This document shows positions 7,806 to 15,828 of a DNA stretch of 21,520 nt, one piece after another. This DNA comes from Bacillota bacterium (GTDB lineage Bacteria; Bacillota; Clostridia; Lachnospirales; Lachnospiraceae): NCBI GenBank assembly GCA_023415475.1, contig JAEZKL010000044.1, forward strand, positions 1 to 21,520, read 5' to 3'. A program made the translations under genes and the position numbers. A model generated the notes under the pieces. That model ran no database searches. It saw only the letters and a list, made by a program, of their open reading frames with translations, and was not told the DNA's origin. Position 1 is the first letter of the stretch; every line of letters starts with the position of its first letter.

Positions 7806-9959
7806 TTAAATTTCTTTGTAAGCCCCTCGGTAAATCCTGACCGGTTTAAAGTCAAATTTTCCATAATAATCCTTTAGGATTGTCCAGTCAATCCCTATAT
7901 TTTTCACACCCACATTACGTAAATGAAGCAGCGATTGCTGCAGGATGAAATCACCGACATGATTGCCCCGAATCGATTTTGCTATACCAATCGGGCCTAG
8001 ACCGCCGCTGCCATCTGCATTTACATGTATTTTGCAAAAGCCCTTGATCCCCTGGTCCTGTCTGTCCTTTAACACAATAATTTCTTCAGGATTTCCGGAA
8101 TTCTCAAGATATTCCTTCATTGAATCCTTCCAGCGTCCCGGAAATTCATCGTCCAGAAACTGGTAAAGCTTCTGCTTATCACCAAGCTCCAACGCTTCGG
8201 CAGTAAACCTTCCCTCAAAGGGTGATGTGTCAAACCTGTCAATATTATCGCTACAGGTAATATCACAGGTCAGATCATAATGATTCTCCGAATTGACCAT
8301 AAATCCAAGGTCTTGAAAGAATGCCAGCTTCTGATCGTCAGGCGCCGGAATACCCGAAAAAAGATTATGATATTCCTGTCCCACATATATTTTGTGAATT
8401 GCTTTTTTCTCCAATGCCTTTTCGGCTGCCCTATACAGTCTCCTGCCGTAACCCCTGTTCTGATATTTCGGTTTTATAAATAAGGCAGTGATCCATGCGC
8501 TGTTCGATAATTCGGGCTGAGCTTCTCCGGATACCTTGCATATTATTACACCAAGAAGCTCTCTTCCATCCCTTTTCCGAATACAAAAGGTTGCCTCCGG
8601 GCAGAGCTGCTGATCAAAAAAGGTACTCTCCGCAAGGTGCTCCTCAGATACCATAAATTCCTCCGGAAAGCACTCTTTCCAAAGCTCCATGATTTCAGGA
8701 AGACTGTCCCTATGCAGCGGTTCAATGATATCATCGCTCTCAAAATTGACCGTCACATACTTCCACCAATCATATTCTACCAGATAGGACAGGTCAAAGA
8801 GCATACAACCGGTGGATTTCTGAAAGCACATCTTTACGGCCTCCGTCATGGAGGGCAGATTCTCTTCGTACTGCTTCAGGTACAAGCTTCCGACAATCGG
8901 AACAACACCCTGGGTAACCATAGCTGCTATTCTTCCCGAACCCTCCACACTGTACCAGTAGGCCGACTGATTTGCTTCCTCTGCCTCCTGCTCCGTTACG
9001 TAGGGATAATAGAAGCCTGACATTAATCCTCCCAGAAGTTCGGCATAGCCGGTCTGCTTATAATTCTCGGTATCAACCCAGGGATATTCTTCGGTCTTAT
9101 AATTTCTTGACGCCCAGTTTGCTCCTACCTGATAATACAAAGGATACCAGGAGCCCGTATAATCCCAGAATTCAATTTTCTTCGTCTGTGAATCAACCAG
9201 TTTTCTGACCCGTTCTATAAAGCTTTTAATGATTCCAGCTCGAAACGTTATAAACTCCCCGAAGCAGTCTCCGTATTCTACCTCAAGGTTCCCCTGGTTA
9301 TCCCTGATTCGATAGATATCATATGGCCAGTTACATTCTCTGCCGAGATATTTGTCCCATTTCTTCTTTGTTATTGGGCTAAAATCGGAGCTTAAGCCTA
9401 CATAACGGACACGATCCAAGGTTATACCATCAATCATATATTTTGACATAATTTCATTCAACAGGGAAAGCTCATATTCACAAACCTCATCATTTGCTGG
9501 ATTTACGAATATTTCATTGAAATCGTCGATACTTCCTACTGCTCTGATCGGAGATTTCTCTGTAATCTGCTGAACCACCATTTCATTTGAAGTATTGAGT
9601 CCGTACACACTGGACTGCCAATCTTTATGCTGCATGGCAGGCATTTTAGGATGAGGGTTACTCTTATTTCCTTCTGCAAAAACATCGGTGGAAGCATAGA
9701 ACTTCATCCCCAGACTGTGAACTGTCTGAAGACATTCCATAAGATAATCCTTATCTTCAAAGGTATCATCATATTCATAATAATGAGGAGCAATCTGACT
9801 ATCGTAGATTGCAAAACCTGTAGTATCCTTTACGCTCAAAATGACCGAACCAATCCCTGCATCCCTGCATTTTTCCATAGCCTGACGGAATTTTTTCGGG
9901 TCCGTTATCGTTTTTTTATTTGCCTCTATTTCTATCCAAATATAATAATTATAATTCAT
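7806..9959 (-). CDS. Fusion: glycoside-hydrolase-like TIM barrel plus two GNAT acetyltransferase domains
   Basis: This 717-residue protein has three parts. Residues 1 to about 405 resemble the family-10-like/alpha-amylase-like glycosidase barrel (GHL10 type): ITDPKKFRQAMEKCRDAGI near 18, FYASTDVFAEGN, EIFVNPANDEVCEY, then the strand MIDGITLDRVRY (175 to 186, with D177 and D182) and GFYYPYVTE. Residues about 410 to 565 form a GNAT domain with the acetyl-CoA loop QNRGYG (500 to 505), preceded by WITALFIKPKY. Residues about 575 to 717 form a second GNAT-like domain with GPIGIAKSIRGNHVG, where the usual loop glycine is His667. There is no signal peptide, so it acts in the cytoplasm on imported material. 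An AGAAGGT site 7 bases before the ATG directly follows the permease stop. The barrel may be a hydrolase, a lyase or a binding domain. Confidence 0.82.
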   Translation of the reverse strand: MNYNYYIWIEIEANKKTITDPKKFRQAMEKCRDAGIGSVILSVKDTTGFAIYDSQIAPHYYEYDDTFEDKDYLMECLQTVHSLGMKFYASTDVFAEGNKSNPHPKMPAMQHKDWQSSVYGLNTSNEMVVQQITEKSPIRAVGSIDDFNEIFVNPANDEVCEYELSLLNEIMSKYMIDGITLDRVRYVGLSSDFSPITKKKWDKYLGRECNWPYDIYRIRDNQGNLEVEYGDCFGEFITFRAGIIKSFIERVRKLVDSQTKKIEFWDYTGSWYPLYYQVGANWASRNYKTEEYPWVDTENYKQTGYAELLGGLMSGFYYPYVTEQEAEEANQSAYWYSVEGSGRIAAMVTQGVVPIVGSLYLKQYEENLPSMTEAVKMCFQKSTGCMLFDLSYLVEYDWWKYVTVNFESDDIIEPLHRDSLPEIMELWKECFPEEFMVSEEHLAESTFFDQQLCPEATFCIRKRDGRELLGVIICKVSGEAQPELSNSAWITALFIKPKYQNRGYGRRLYRAAEKALEKKAIHKIYVGQEYHNLFSGIPAPDDQKLAFFQDLGFMVNSENHYDLTCDITCSDNIDRFDTSPFEGRFTAEALELGDKQKLYQFLDDEFPGRWKDSMKEYLENSGNPEEIIVLKDRQDQGIKGFCKIHVNADGSGGLGPIGIAKSIRGNHVGDFILQQSLLHLRNVGVKNIGIDWTILKDYYGKFDFKPVRIYRGAYKEI

Positions 9960-9971
9960 AAAGAATACCTT

Positions 9972-10799
9972 CTAACCTTTCACAGCACCGCTAATGGCCT
10001 CAATATAATTTTTCTGACATAACAGGAATACGATAACAATCGGTACGATAGAAATTACGGTTCCCGCAGCGATATAACCGAATTTATAGTTAAAGCTGCC
10101 GTTGAGATACTGCAGAGCGGTTGCCAGCGGATATTTCTTAGGATCCTGTAATACTATGATCGGCCACAGGAATTCATTCCATCTGCCGATAAAGTCAAAG
10201 ATAACAATGGTGCTGACAGAGGGCATGATACCCGGCATCATGATCTGCCACCAGATTCTGGTTTCCCTTGCGCCGTCGATTCTTGCAGCCTCGATTAATT
10301 CCTTCGGTATCCCTATGTAGGATTGTCTCAACAGAATAATGCTGAACACCTTGACGGAACCAGGCAGGATAACACCTACCAGCTTGTTCAATAAATGCAC
10401 CTTACTGATAATCAGATAATTTATGATCATACCGGCAGCAGCAGGAATAATCATGGATGCTATCAGAGCACCCATTATGATTTTCTTGCCCTTGAACTCC
10501 ATACAAGCTAAAGGATAAGCGCATAAAGCCGCAAAAATAACGTCGATAGCGATCGAGGACAGTGTGATGATTAATGTATTCCCGATATACTTGGGAACGG
10601 ATAGAAATTCAAACACGCCGATGTAATTCGAAAAGGTCGGGTTTGATACAAACAGGTTCACATCATAGATATTCTGACCTGATTTAAAGGAGGTGGATAG
10701 CATCCACAGGAAGGGACCGGCACATATAACGGATATCAGAATCAATATAATGTAACTTACGGTTGCACTGATTATTTTTTTTCTTTTCCTAGTCACCAT
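9972..10799 (-). CDS. Carbohydrate ABC transporter permease, MalG type
   Basis: This 275-residue membrane protein has about six transmembrane segments and the ABC importer EAA loop near residues 168 to 190 (ELIEAARIDGARETRIWWQI), which contacts the ATPase. The C-terminal NYIEAISGAVKG is typical of MalG-like sugar permeases. I start it at the ATG at 10799, 9 bases after AAGGAGGTG; an ATG 33 bases upstream keeps the frame but has no site of its own. The start lies inside the end of the other permease gene (11-base overlap), so the two are translationally coupled and form the membrane heterodimer. No ATPase gene is nearby, which is normal for systems that use a shared MsmX-like ATPase. Confidence 0.93.
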   Translation of the reverse strand: MVTRKRKKIISATVSYIILILISVICAGPFLWMLSTSFKSGQNIYDVNLFVSNPTFSNYIGVFEFLSVPKYIGNTLIITLSSIAIDVIFAALCAYPLACMEFKGKKIIMGALIASMIIPAAAGMIINYLIISKVHLLNKLVGVILPGSVKVFSIILLRQSYIGIPKELIEAARIDGARETRIWWQIMMPGIMPSVSTIVIFDFIGRWNEFLWPIIVLQDPKKYPLATALQYLNGSFNYKFGYIAAGTVISIVPIVIVFLLCQKNYIEAISGAVKG

Positions 10800-11673
10800 A
10801 AGACATGCCACCTCCTTTTTTACCATATACAAAGACTATAATACTCAAAAGCGATGTTATAACCGCTTGAACCGCACCAATTGCTGCGGAATAACCGAAT
10901 TCAAAATCAGTAAAGGCTTTCGTATAGGAATAGTAATTCATAACCAGAGTAGCATTAAATGGACCACCCTTGGTCAGGACATATACCACGTCTAATACTC
11001 CGACCGCTGATATTACGGAATTGAGAGAGCAAAACCAGATATAAGGCTTAAGAAGAGGCATCTTGATTTTAATCAGGGTCCTGAACTTACTTGCACCATC
11101 GACAGTCGCCGCCTCCTCAAGCTCCTTCGGAACCGATTGAAGACCGGCGAGATACATCATCATAAAATAGCCCAGTCCCTGCCAAATCGTAATAAACATG
11201 ACACACAGCATTGCAGTCTTTCCATTTGTTAGAAACCCCAACGGGGTCTTAATGATTCCCGCGTCTAATAAAAAGGTGTTGATTACACCGCTAGGGTCAA
11301 ACAAGAAGCCCCAGATAATCGATACAGCAACCATTGAGGTAATGACAGGAATATATATCAATGTACGGAATATGGAGATTCCCCTTAATTTTCTATTTAC
11401 AAGTAATGCTAAAAGAATTGATAAAAATTGAATTACCGGTACTACGATTACAAATAAAATAGAATTCTTAATTGCGATCCAAAATTCAGGGTCAGCAAAG
11501 GCGCGCTTGAAATTATCAAAACCGATGAATTCGGTTTTTCCCAATACAGAATAATCAAAAAACATTAATGGCAGACTTCCGATAATCGGAGCAAAAACAA
11601 AGACGATTATCATGAGAAGAGCCGGTGCCATAAATAAGTAAGCTTTTATTGTCTGTCCGGTCTTTATTTTCAT
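10789..11673 (-). CDS. Carbohydrate ABC transporter permease, MalF type
   Basis: This 294-residue membrane protein starts with a hydrophobic segment (AYLFMAPALLMIIVFVFAPI, residues 11 to 30), has about six membrane spans, and carries the EAA loop at 183 to 205 (ELEEAATVDGASKF). It also has the family segment VLTKGGPFNAT near 232. The ATG at 11673 is preceded by GGGAGGT at 5 bases and begins at the conserved N-terminus. The frame stays open for 55 more codons upstream, but that stretch reads through the structured spacer and gives an implausible sequence. It pairs with the overlapping MalG-type gene and the upstream lipoprotein to import an oligosaccharide. Confidence 0.93.
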   Translation of the reverse strand: MKIKTGQTIKAYLFMAPALLMIIVFVFAPIIGSLPLMFFDYSVLGKTEFIGFDNFKRAFADPEFWIAIKNSILFVIVVPVIQFLSILLALLVNRKLRGISIFRTLIYIPVITSMVAVSIIWGFLFDPSGVINTFLLDAGIIKTPLGFLTNGKTAMLCVMFITIWQGLGYFMMMYLAGLQSVPKELEEAATVDGASKFRTLIKIKMPLLKPYIWFCSLNSVISAVGVLDVVYVLTKGGPFNATLVMNYYSYTKAFTDFEFGYSAAIGAVQAVITSLLSIIVFVYGKKGGGMSYGD

Positions 11674-11693
11674 AAATACCTCCCTTTTTATTA

Positions 11694-11819
11694 GGAATAC
11701 TCCCGGAAACTCCCATGCAAGAAGCTTTTTGTTAATTTTCCGAGAGTACTCCATCGCCTCTAGTATTGGAGGCGTCGTTTTATTCATGATAGTAGAAAGC
11801 TCGTGAAATGTGCTTTCTA
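11694..11819 (-). promoter_or_regulatory. Three stem-loops in the spacer between binding-protein and permease genes
   Basis: The 191-bp spacer between the binding-protein stop and the permease start contains three inverted repeats. Nearest the permease, arms at 11694-11709 and 11737-11752 form a 16-bp stem (two G-U pairs) around a 27-base loop, ending 20 bases before the permease ATG. A 6-bp CGCCTC/GAGGCG stem is at 11755-11774. An 8-bp TAGAAAGC/GCTTTCTA stem with an 11-base loop is at 11793-11819. On the transcribed strand none is followed by a good U-run, so these are not standard terminators. The arrangement fits mRNA processing or stabilisation that keeps binding protein in excess over permease, or a regulated attenuator. 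Confidence 0.6.
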
Positions 11820-11864
11820 TTGTTGCTGCAATCAGCAAACTTTACCCACTGGTTAAGCGATGTT

Positions 11865-13178
11865 CTATTTTAAAAGACTGTTCACGGCCTTTTCCTGCAG
11901 ATCCAAAGTAGATTGAATATCTTCGTCGCTGGTAATAACAGCCTCATATACTTTATTAACTGCGGCCTGGATGTCTCCCTGACCTTCAATACCCAAGGAA
12001 TAATCCATGGACTTCTTGCTTACGTCAACAGACATTTTTCTGGCAACGCCTTCCTTTGTTGATGTATCGGAAACAAAATATGCATCCTCAATCGCTGCCT
12101 TCGTGGAAGGGAAGATTGCAACTTCCTTGCAGAATGCCAGCTGGCTTGCATCATTTGTAATGTAAGAAGCAAATTTAATTGCCTCTGTATGGTTCTTACT
12201 TGCTGTCGGAACAACTAAGTTCATAAGTGCATTCTGGCTGAGACCGGTGCTGCCGGTAAGAGGTTCAGCAATCTCGATCTGCTCATATACATCCGGAGCT
12301 TCATCCTTGATTCTTGATAAGGTAGAGCCTGATGAGCTGATGATAGCCAGTTTACCTGTCTCAAATAATTTTAATTCTGTATCCCAGCTGCCCCAGTTTG
12401 TCTTAGGCAGATAATCCGCCTCGGTCATTGCCTTATAGTTCTGAAGAAGGGCAACAGTCTCCGGTGTATTAAAGGCTGCGGACTTTTTGTCATCCGACAG
12501 GATCTGAATATCTTCCTGGAATAGCATATTGAAGAATTCGGATGGATTAAAGAGGTAAGCTCCGGTAGCATCCTTCATCTGCTTCGCCATCTCAAAGGAA
12601 GCCTGGAAATTGGTAGGGATCTCTGTGATTCCTGCCTTTTCAAACAGAGCTTTATTGTAGAACATGATGCAGGGTGATGCATACCAGGGAAAAGCATATA
12701 CGGAATCACCGATTTTTGCGGAATTATATAAGCTTTCTACATAAATACTTCTTTGCTCTTCGGTAGCTTCCGCATTCAGATCAACAAGAGCGCCTTTTCC
12801 GGCAAGGGTTAAGGCCATCTGGGTGTTTAAGTTTACTACATCAGGTGATGTTCCTCCGGCTGCTGCCGTAACTAACTTTTCCTGAATGGCATCATAAGGC
12901 AGGTCAGTCCAGTTGATTGTCACATTAGGATTTGCCTCTTCATAAGAAGCGATTAATCCATTAAAGAAATCTGTGAAGGTAGGCTGAAGTGAAATGGTCC
13001 AGAATTCAACAGTGACCGGTTCAGCACTTTCCTGGGTGTCTGCCTGAGTATCTGACGGTTTCTCTGCCGAAGCGGCATTTGATGGATTTTGCGTATCATC
13101 CTTTGTCTTACTTGCACAACCGAATAATAAGGTGGTTGCAAAAACCAGTACCAGACATAGACTAATAACTTTTTTCAT
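11865..13178 (-). CDS. Lipoprotein sugar-binding protein of an ABC importer (UgpB/MalE-like)
   Basis: This 437-residue protein starts with a lipoprotein signal: MKK, a hydrophobic stretch and the lipobox LLFGC with Cys21 as the lipidation site. A Ser/Asp/Gln/Thr-rich linker follows, then an extracellular solute-binding fold: TVEFWTISLQPTF, a DLPYDAIQEKLVTAAAGGTSPDVVNL segment, YAFPWYASPCIMFYNKALFEKAGI, and a C-terminal HTEAIKFASYIT. This is the family-1 oligosaccharide-binding pattern. I start at the ATG at 13178, with AAGGAGGA 8 bases upstream; the frame runs 44 codons further into the 5' leader, which is not protein-like. It is the first gene of the operon and delivers the substrate to the two permeases. 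The ligand is unknown. Confidence 0.94.
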   Translation of the reverse strand: MKKVISLCLVLVFATTLLFGCASKTKDDTQNPSNAASAEKPSDTQADTQESAEPVTVEFWTISLQPTFTDFFNGLIASYEEANPNVTINWTDLPYDAIQEKLVTAAAGGTSPDVVNLNTQMALTLAGKGALVDLNAEATEEQRSIYVESLYNSAKIGDSVYAFPWYASPCIMFYNKALFEKAGITEIPTNFQASFEMAKQMKDATGAYLFNPSEFFNMLFQEDIQILSDDKKSAAFNTPETVALLQNYKAMTEADYLPKTNWGSWDTELKLFETGKLAIISSSGSTLSRIKDEAPDVYEQIEIAEPLTGSTGLSQNALMNLVVPTASKNHTEAIKFASYITNDASQLAFCKEVAIFPSTKAAIEDAYFVSDTSTKEGVARKMSVDVSKKSMDYSLGIEGQGDIQAAVNKVYEAVITSDEDIQSTLDLQEKAVNSLLK

Positions 13179-13211
13179 GTAAATATCCTCCTTAATTAAT
13201 TGATCTATAAC

Positions 13212-13228
13212 ACGCAGAATTTCTGCGT
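13212..13228. promoter_or_regulatory. Palindrome in the 5' leader of the ABC operon
   Basis: ACGCAGAATTTCTGCGT is a perfect 8+1+8 palindrome lying about 55 to 70 bases downstream of the predicted start of the operon transcript and 34 bases before the binding-protein gene. With one bulged base the pairing extends into flanking ATAAC/GTTAT. It could be a DNA operator acting as a roadblock (for the RpiR protein or a global regulator) or an mRNA hairpin. No U-run follows it, so it is not a terminator. Confidence 0.45.
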
Positions 13229-13287
13229 TGTTATCTCTTTTCGTCATTTTTTGACTTATATCGATGTTATTTTCAATCACTTTAATC

Positions 13288-13315
13288 ATTATAACAAGAA
13301 TTAACTCCATTTCAA
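13288..13315 (-). promoter_or_regulatory. Predicted sigma-A promoter of the ABC/glycan operon
   Basis: On the minus strand, TTGAAA (13315 to 13310) and a perfect TATAAT (13293 to 13288) are separated by 16 bp. The expected start is near 13281, giving a leader of about 100 bases before the binding-protein ATG. It is the best promoter match upstream of the operon. Confidence 0.65.
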
Positions 13316-13332
13316 TACTTCTGCCCGAAACA

Positions 13333-13459
13333 GAAAGTAGTTGCGTATTTTGCTTTTTTCGAAAATTTTATGAAAGTACATTCCGTTTCTGCCGGCATAC
13401 TTAAAAAAAATTGCCTGTGGGTTGTAGATAAGGATTTTTTCAGATATAATCAGAAAGTA
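13333..13459 (+). repeat. GAAAGTA direct repeats in the divergent control region 13179-13490
   Basis: GAAAGTA occurs at 13333-13339, 13372-13378 and 13453-13459. The first overlaps GAAACAGAA (13327-13335), which has an inverted partner TTCCGTTTC at 13381-13389. These lie just upstream of the operon promoter and overlap or follow the regulator's promoter, where an autoregulating divergent regulator would bind. The rest of the 312-bp gap holds the two promoters and the leader palindrome listed separately, with no coding sequence that I can support. Short repeats in AT-rich DNA can arise by chance. Confidence 0.35.
13422..13450 (+). promoter_or_regulatory. Predicted sigma-A promoter of the RpiR regulator gene
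   Basis: TTGTAG (13422-13427) and a perfect TATAAT (13445-13450) are separated by 17 bp. The expected start is near 13457, about 35 bases before the regulator's ATG. It is back to back with the operon promoter, about 110 bp between the two -35 boxes. Confidence 0.65.
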
Positions 13460-13490
13460 AGTATTTTTAAGGACGATTTGTATAAGAAGG

Positions 13491-14327
13491 ATGTGCAGCG
13501 CATTTATGAAATATACCGGTAATGAGGTTAAACAGAATATTCTTAAAATCTATGATGGGCTTACCTCCGTTGAGAAGAGTGTGGCGGATTTTTTCCTGAG
13601 TAACACCAAATTGATTGATTTTAATTTAAAAAACATGTCAAAGCTTCTTTATGTTTCGGAAGCCACTCTTTCCCGCTTTGCAAAAAAGTGCGGCTATAAG
13701 GGCTTCCGGGAATTGATCTACGTATATAAAAAGGACCTGTCCGAAAGCGAACAGGAAAAAGATATCAGTTCTCTATCGATGCGTGTGCGCGATAATTATA
13801 TGAAATTATTGAATGAGAGTTATGAATTGCTTGACGAGCCACAGATGAGACGTATAGCTAATCTTGTGAATAAATGCAAAAGAGTGTGTGTCTATGGGAT
13901 GGGAAGCTCCGGATTTGCGGCAAATGAATTTCGGCTCCGTTTTATGAGAACCGGTTTATACGTGGAGGCAATCACCGATTCCCAGATGATACAAATGAAT
14001 TCCGCTCTTGTGGATGAGGATAATTTGGTGATCGCAATTTCCTTAAGTGGAAAGACGAAGGAGATTCTCTCGGGAATCTGTCTGGCAAAAAAGAGAAACG
14101 CTAAGGTGGTATTGATTACCTCCAATAAGAATGTGAAGGAAAGCGAATGCTGCGACGAGGTGCTTTATGTCGCAACATCGAAGAACCTGGACGGCGGAAC
14201 AATGATTTCACCGCAGTTCCCCATCCTGGTCATGATTGATGTCTTCTATACCTATTATTTAGAAAATGATTCATATTTCAAGGCCGAAAAGCATAAGGAG
14301 ACACTGTCGGCGCTTAAGGTAACCTAA
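13491..14327 (+). CDS. RpiR-family transcriptional regulator (HTH plus SIS domain)
   Basis: This 278-residue protein has an N-terminal RpiR helix-turn-helix (LTSVEKSVADFFLSN at 24 to 38, then KLLYVSEATLSRFAKKCGYK at 51 to 70) and a C-terminal SIS domain from about 125 (VCVYGMGSSGFAANEF at 132 to 147, AISLSGKTKEIL at 182 to 193) that binds phosphosugars. Such proteins control sugar, sialate and amino-sugar operons. Being divergent from the ABC operon, it is the likely regulator of that operon, with an effector such as ManNAc-6-P or GlcNAc-6-P (inference). The start is uncertain: the ATG at 13491 directly abuts AAGAAGG, while the ATG at 13506 (five residues shorter) has AAGGA 14 bases upstream. 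Either gives a normal family length. Confidence 0.92.
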   Translation: MCSAFMKYTGNEVKQNILKIYDGLTSVEKSVADFFLSNTKLIDFNLKNMSKLLYVSEATLSRFAKKCGYKGFRELIYVYKKDLSESEQEKDISSLSMRVRDNYMKLLNESYELLDEPQMRRIANLVNKCKRVCVYGMGSSGFAANEFRLRFMRTGLYVEAITDSQMIQMNSALVDEDNLVIAISLSGKTKEILSGICLAKKRNAKVVLITSNKNVKESECCDEVLYVATSKNLDGGTMISPQFPILVMIDVFYTYYLENDSYFKAEKHKETLSALKVT

Positions 14328-14372
14328 GGAGCGTCACTCCATTATAAACGACACCAATGAAGAGGTATATCT

Positions 14373-15788
14373 ATGCAGAAAAACAACAAACCTAATATCC
14401 GTGTGATCAAGTCCCTCTCATGGGCAGATCATTTTTTAGAACGGCATTTAAGCAGTAACCTTTTTACATATCGTCAAATTTTCTCAATGCTGATACCTCT
14501 AATTCTAGATCAGCTTTTTATTAACTCCATTTCCCTTCTGACCACTGCCATGATCAGCTCTTCAAGTCAGGAATCCGTAACAGCGGTCAGTCTTGTGGCT
14601 CCCCTTTCAACGATGCTGTATGCCGTCTTTTCTTCCATCTCCGTTGGCGGTACGGTTGTAATAGCACAGTATATGGGACGGGGCAATCAGTATAAAATTC
14701 GTGAAGCGACAGGACAGATCCTTCTTGCCTCCCTCGTCATCGCAGTACTTTCCTGTATCATACTTGTGATGTTCTCTGATTCATTGATCCGAATCGTGTT
14801 TGGTGCGGCTGATCCGGTTGTTATCAAAAAAGCGAGCCAATACCTGATCGGAGTGGCTATTTCTCAGATCTTCCTTTCGGTTTACTTAGGATCCTTTGCT
14901 GTGTTCCGCGGAATGGGTGCCGCGAAAATCTGTCTGCGGCTGACGGTGATTATAAACTTGATCCATTTACTAGCCAGCATGCTGTTGCTGAATGTCCTGC
15001 AGCTGGATATCCTGGGTACCGCTCTATCACTCAATATCGCCAGGCTCTTCGGCTGTATTGTTGCTATCCTGATGCTGATGAAGCCGAATGGTATCCTGCG
15101 GATTCGTCCGGGGCATATCCTTCGTATCGACCTGCCGATTTTAAGATCCATCTTCCGCCTCGGACTTCCCTTCACACTGGAGCAATTATTTTTTAGCGGC
15201 GGTAGCATGCTTGTACAGACCTTTATTGTTCAGCTTGGTACGATTAGCACCGCTGCCAACGCAATCACAAATTCCGCCTTTGCGGTATTGTATTCTGCCG
15301 GAATTGCAGTAGGTACTCTGGCCGCTACCGTCGTAGGTCAATGTTCCGGTAGCGGCGACAAAGCATTGACATGCAGATACGGGGCGAAGATGATCTGGCT
15401 TGGCACGGTGATATCAATCCTGTCCATAGTAATCTTCTTTCCTTTGATGCCCCTGCTTTTGAAGCTGTATCATGCTCCCCGGGAAACGTTGACGTTGATT
15501 TACCGTTTACTCATCATCGCAATTATCCCCATGCCTTTTTTCTGGTCCATGTCCAATATAATGCCAAGTATTCTCCGTTCGGCCGGAGATTCACTTTTCA
15601 GTTCCGTGGTTTCCCTGATTACCATGTGGATTGTAAGGGTTGGCCTCGGCTATGTATTTGCTATTTCTCTTGGTCTCGGTGTACCGGGAGTATGGATTTG
15701 TATGGGGATCGAATGGGGAGTGCGGACTTTTATTTTCTATTTACGATACCGGTCGAAGGAATGGCTCAGCAAGAAGGCCATCAGCTGA
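14373..15788 (+). CDS. MATE family efflux transporter
   Basis: This 471-residue integral membrane protein with about 12 hydrophobic segments shows the MATE pattern: FSMLIPLILDQLFINS near residue 38, SVGGTVVIAQYMGRGN near 90, FRGMGAAKICL near 178 and PFTLEQLFFSGGSMLVQTFI near 265, with two similar halves. MATE proteins export drugs or metabolites in exchange for H+ or Na+. AGAGGT lies 7 bases before the ATG. It follows the regulator by 45 bp with no terminator between and is probably co-transcribed with it. It could export a toxic by-product of the sugar pathway or simply be a neighbour; the substrate is unknown. Confidence 0.92.
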   Translation: MQKNNKPNIRVIKSLSWADHFLERHLSSNLFTYRQIFSMLIPLILDQLFINSISLLTTAMISSSSQESVTAVSLVAPLSTMLYAVFSSISVGGTVVIAQYMGRGNQYKIREATGQILLASLVIAVLSCIILVMFSDSLIRIVFGAADPVVIKKASQYLIGVAISQIFLSVYLGSFAVFRGMGAAKICLRLTVIINLIHLLASMLLLNVLQLDILGTALSLNIARLFGCIVAILMLMKPNGILRIRPGHILRIDLPILRSIFRLGLPFTLEQLFFSGGSMLVQTFIVQLGTISTAANAITNSAFAVLYSAGIAVGTLAATVVGQCSGSGDKALTCRYGAKMIWLGTVISILSIVIFFPLMPLLLKLYHAPRETLTLIYRLLIIAIIPMPFFWSMSNIMPSILRSAGDSLFSSVVSLITMWIVRVGLGYVFAISLGLGVPGVWICMGIEWGVRTFIFYLRYRSKEWLSKKAIS

Positions 15789-15828
15789 TTGGAACACCGT
15801 TTGCACCTCTATTCATATAAGACGATAA

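Noticed and set aside
11755..11781. CGCCTC/GAGGCG stem followed by GTCGTTTTATT on the plus strand as a terminator
   Set aside because: No plus-strand gene ends there and the stem is short; on the transcribed strand there is no U-run.
11674..11838. A 55-codon N-terminal extension of the MalF-type permease
   Set aside because: It reads through the stem-loop spacer, has no ribosome site and precedes the normal family N-terminus, which has its own GGGAGGT.
13179..13310. A 44-codon N-terminal extension of the sugar-binding protein
   Set aside because: It crosses the predicted promoter and leader palindrome and would bury the lipoprotein signal.
13478..13522. A TTG-started 14-codon leader ORF overlapping the RpiR start
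   Set aside because: The AAGGACG site is only 2 bases from the TTG, and a frame this short is expected by chance.
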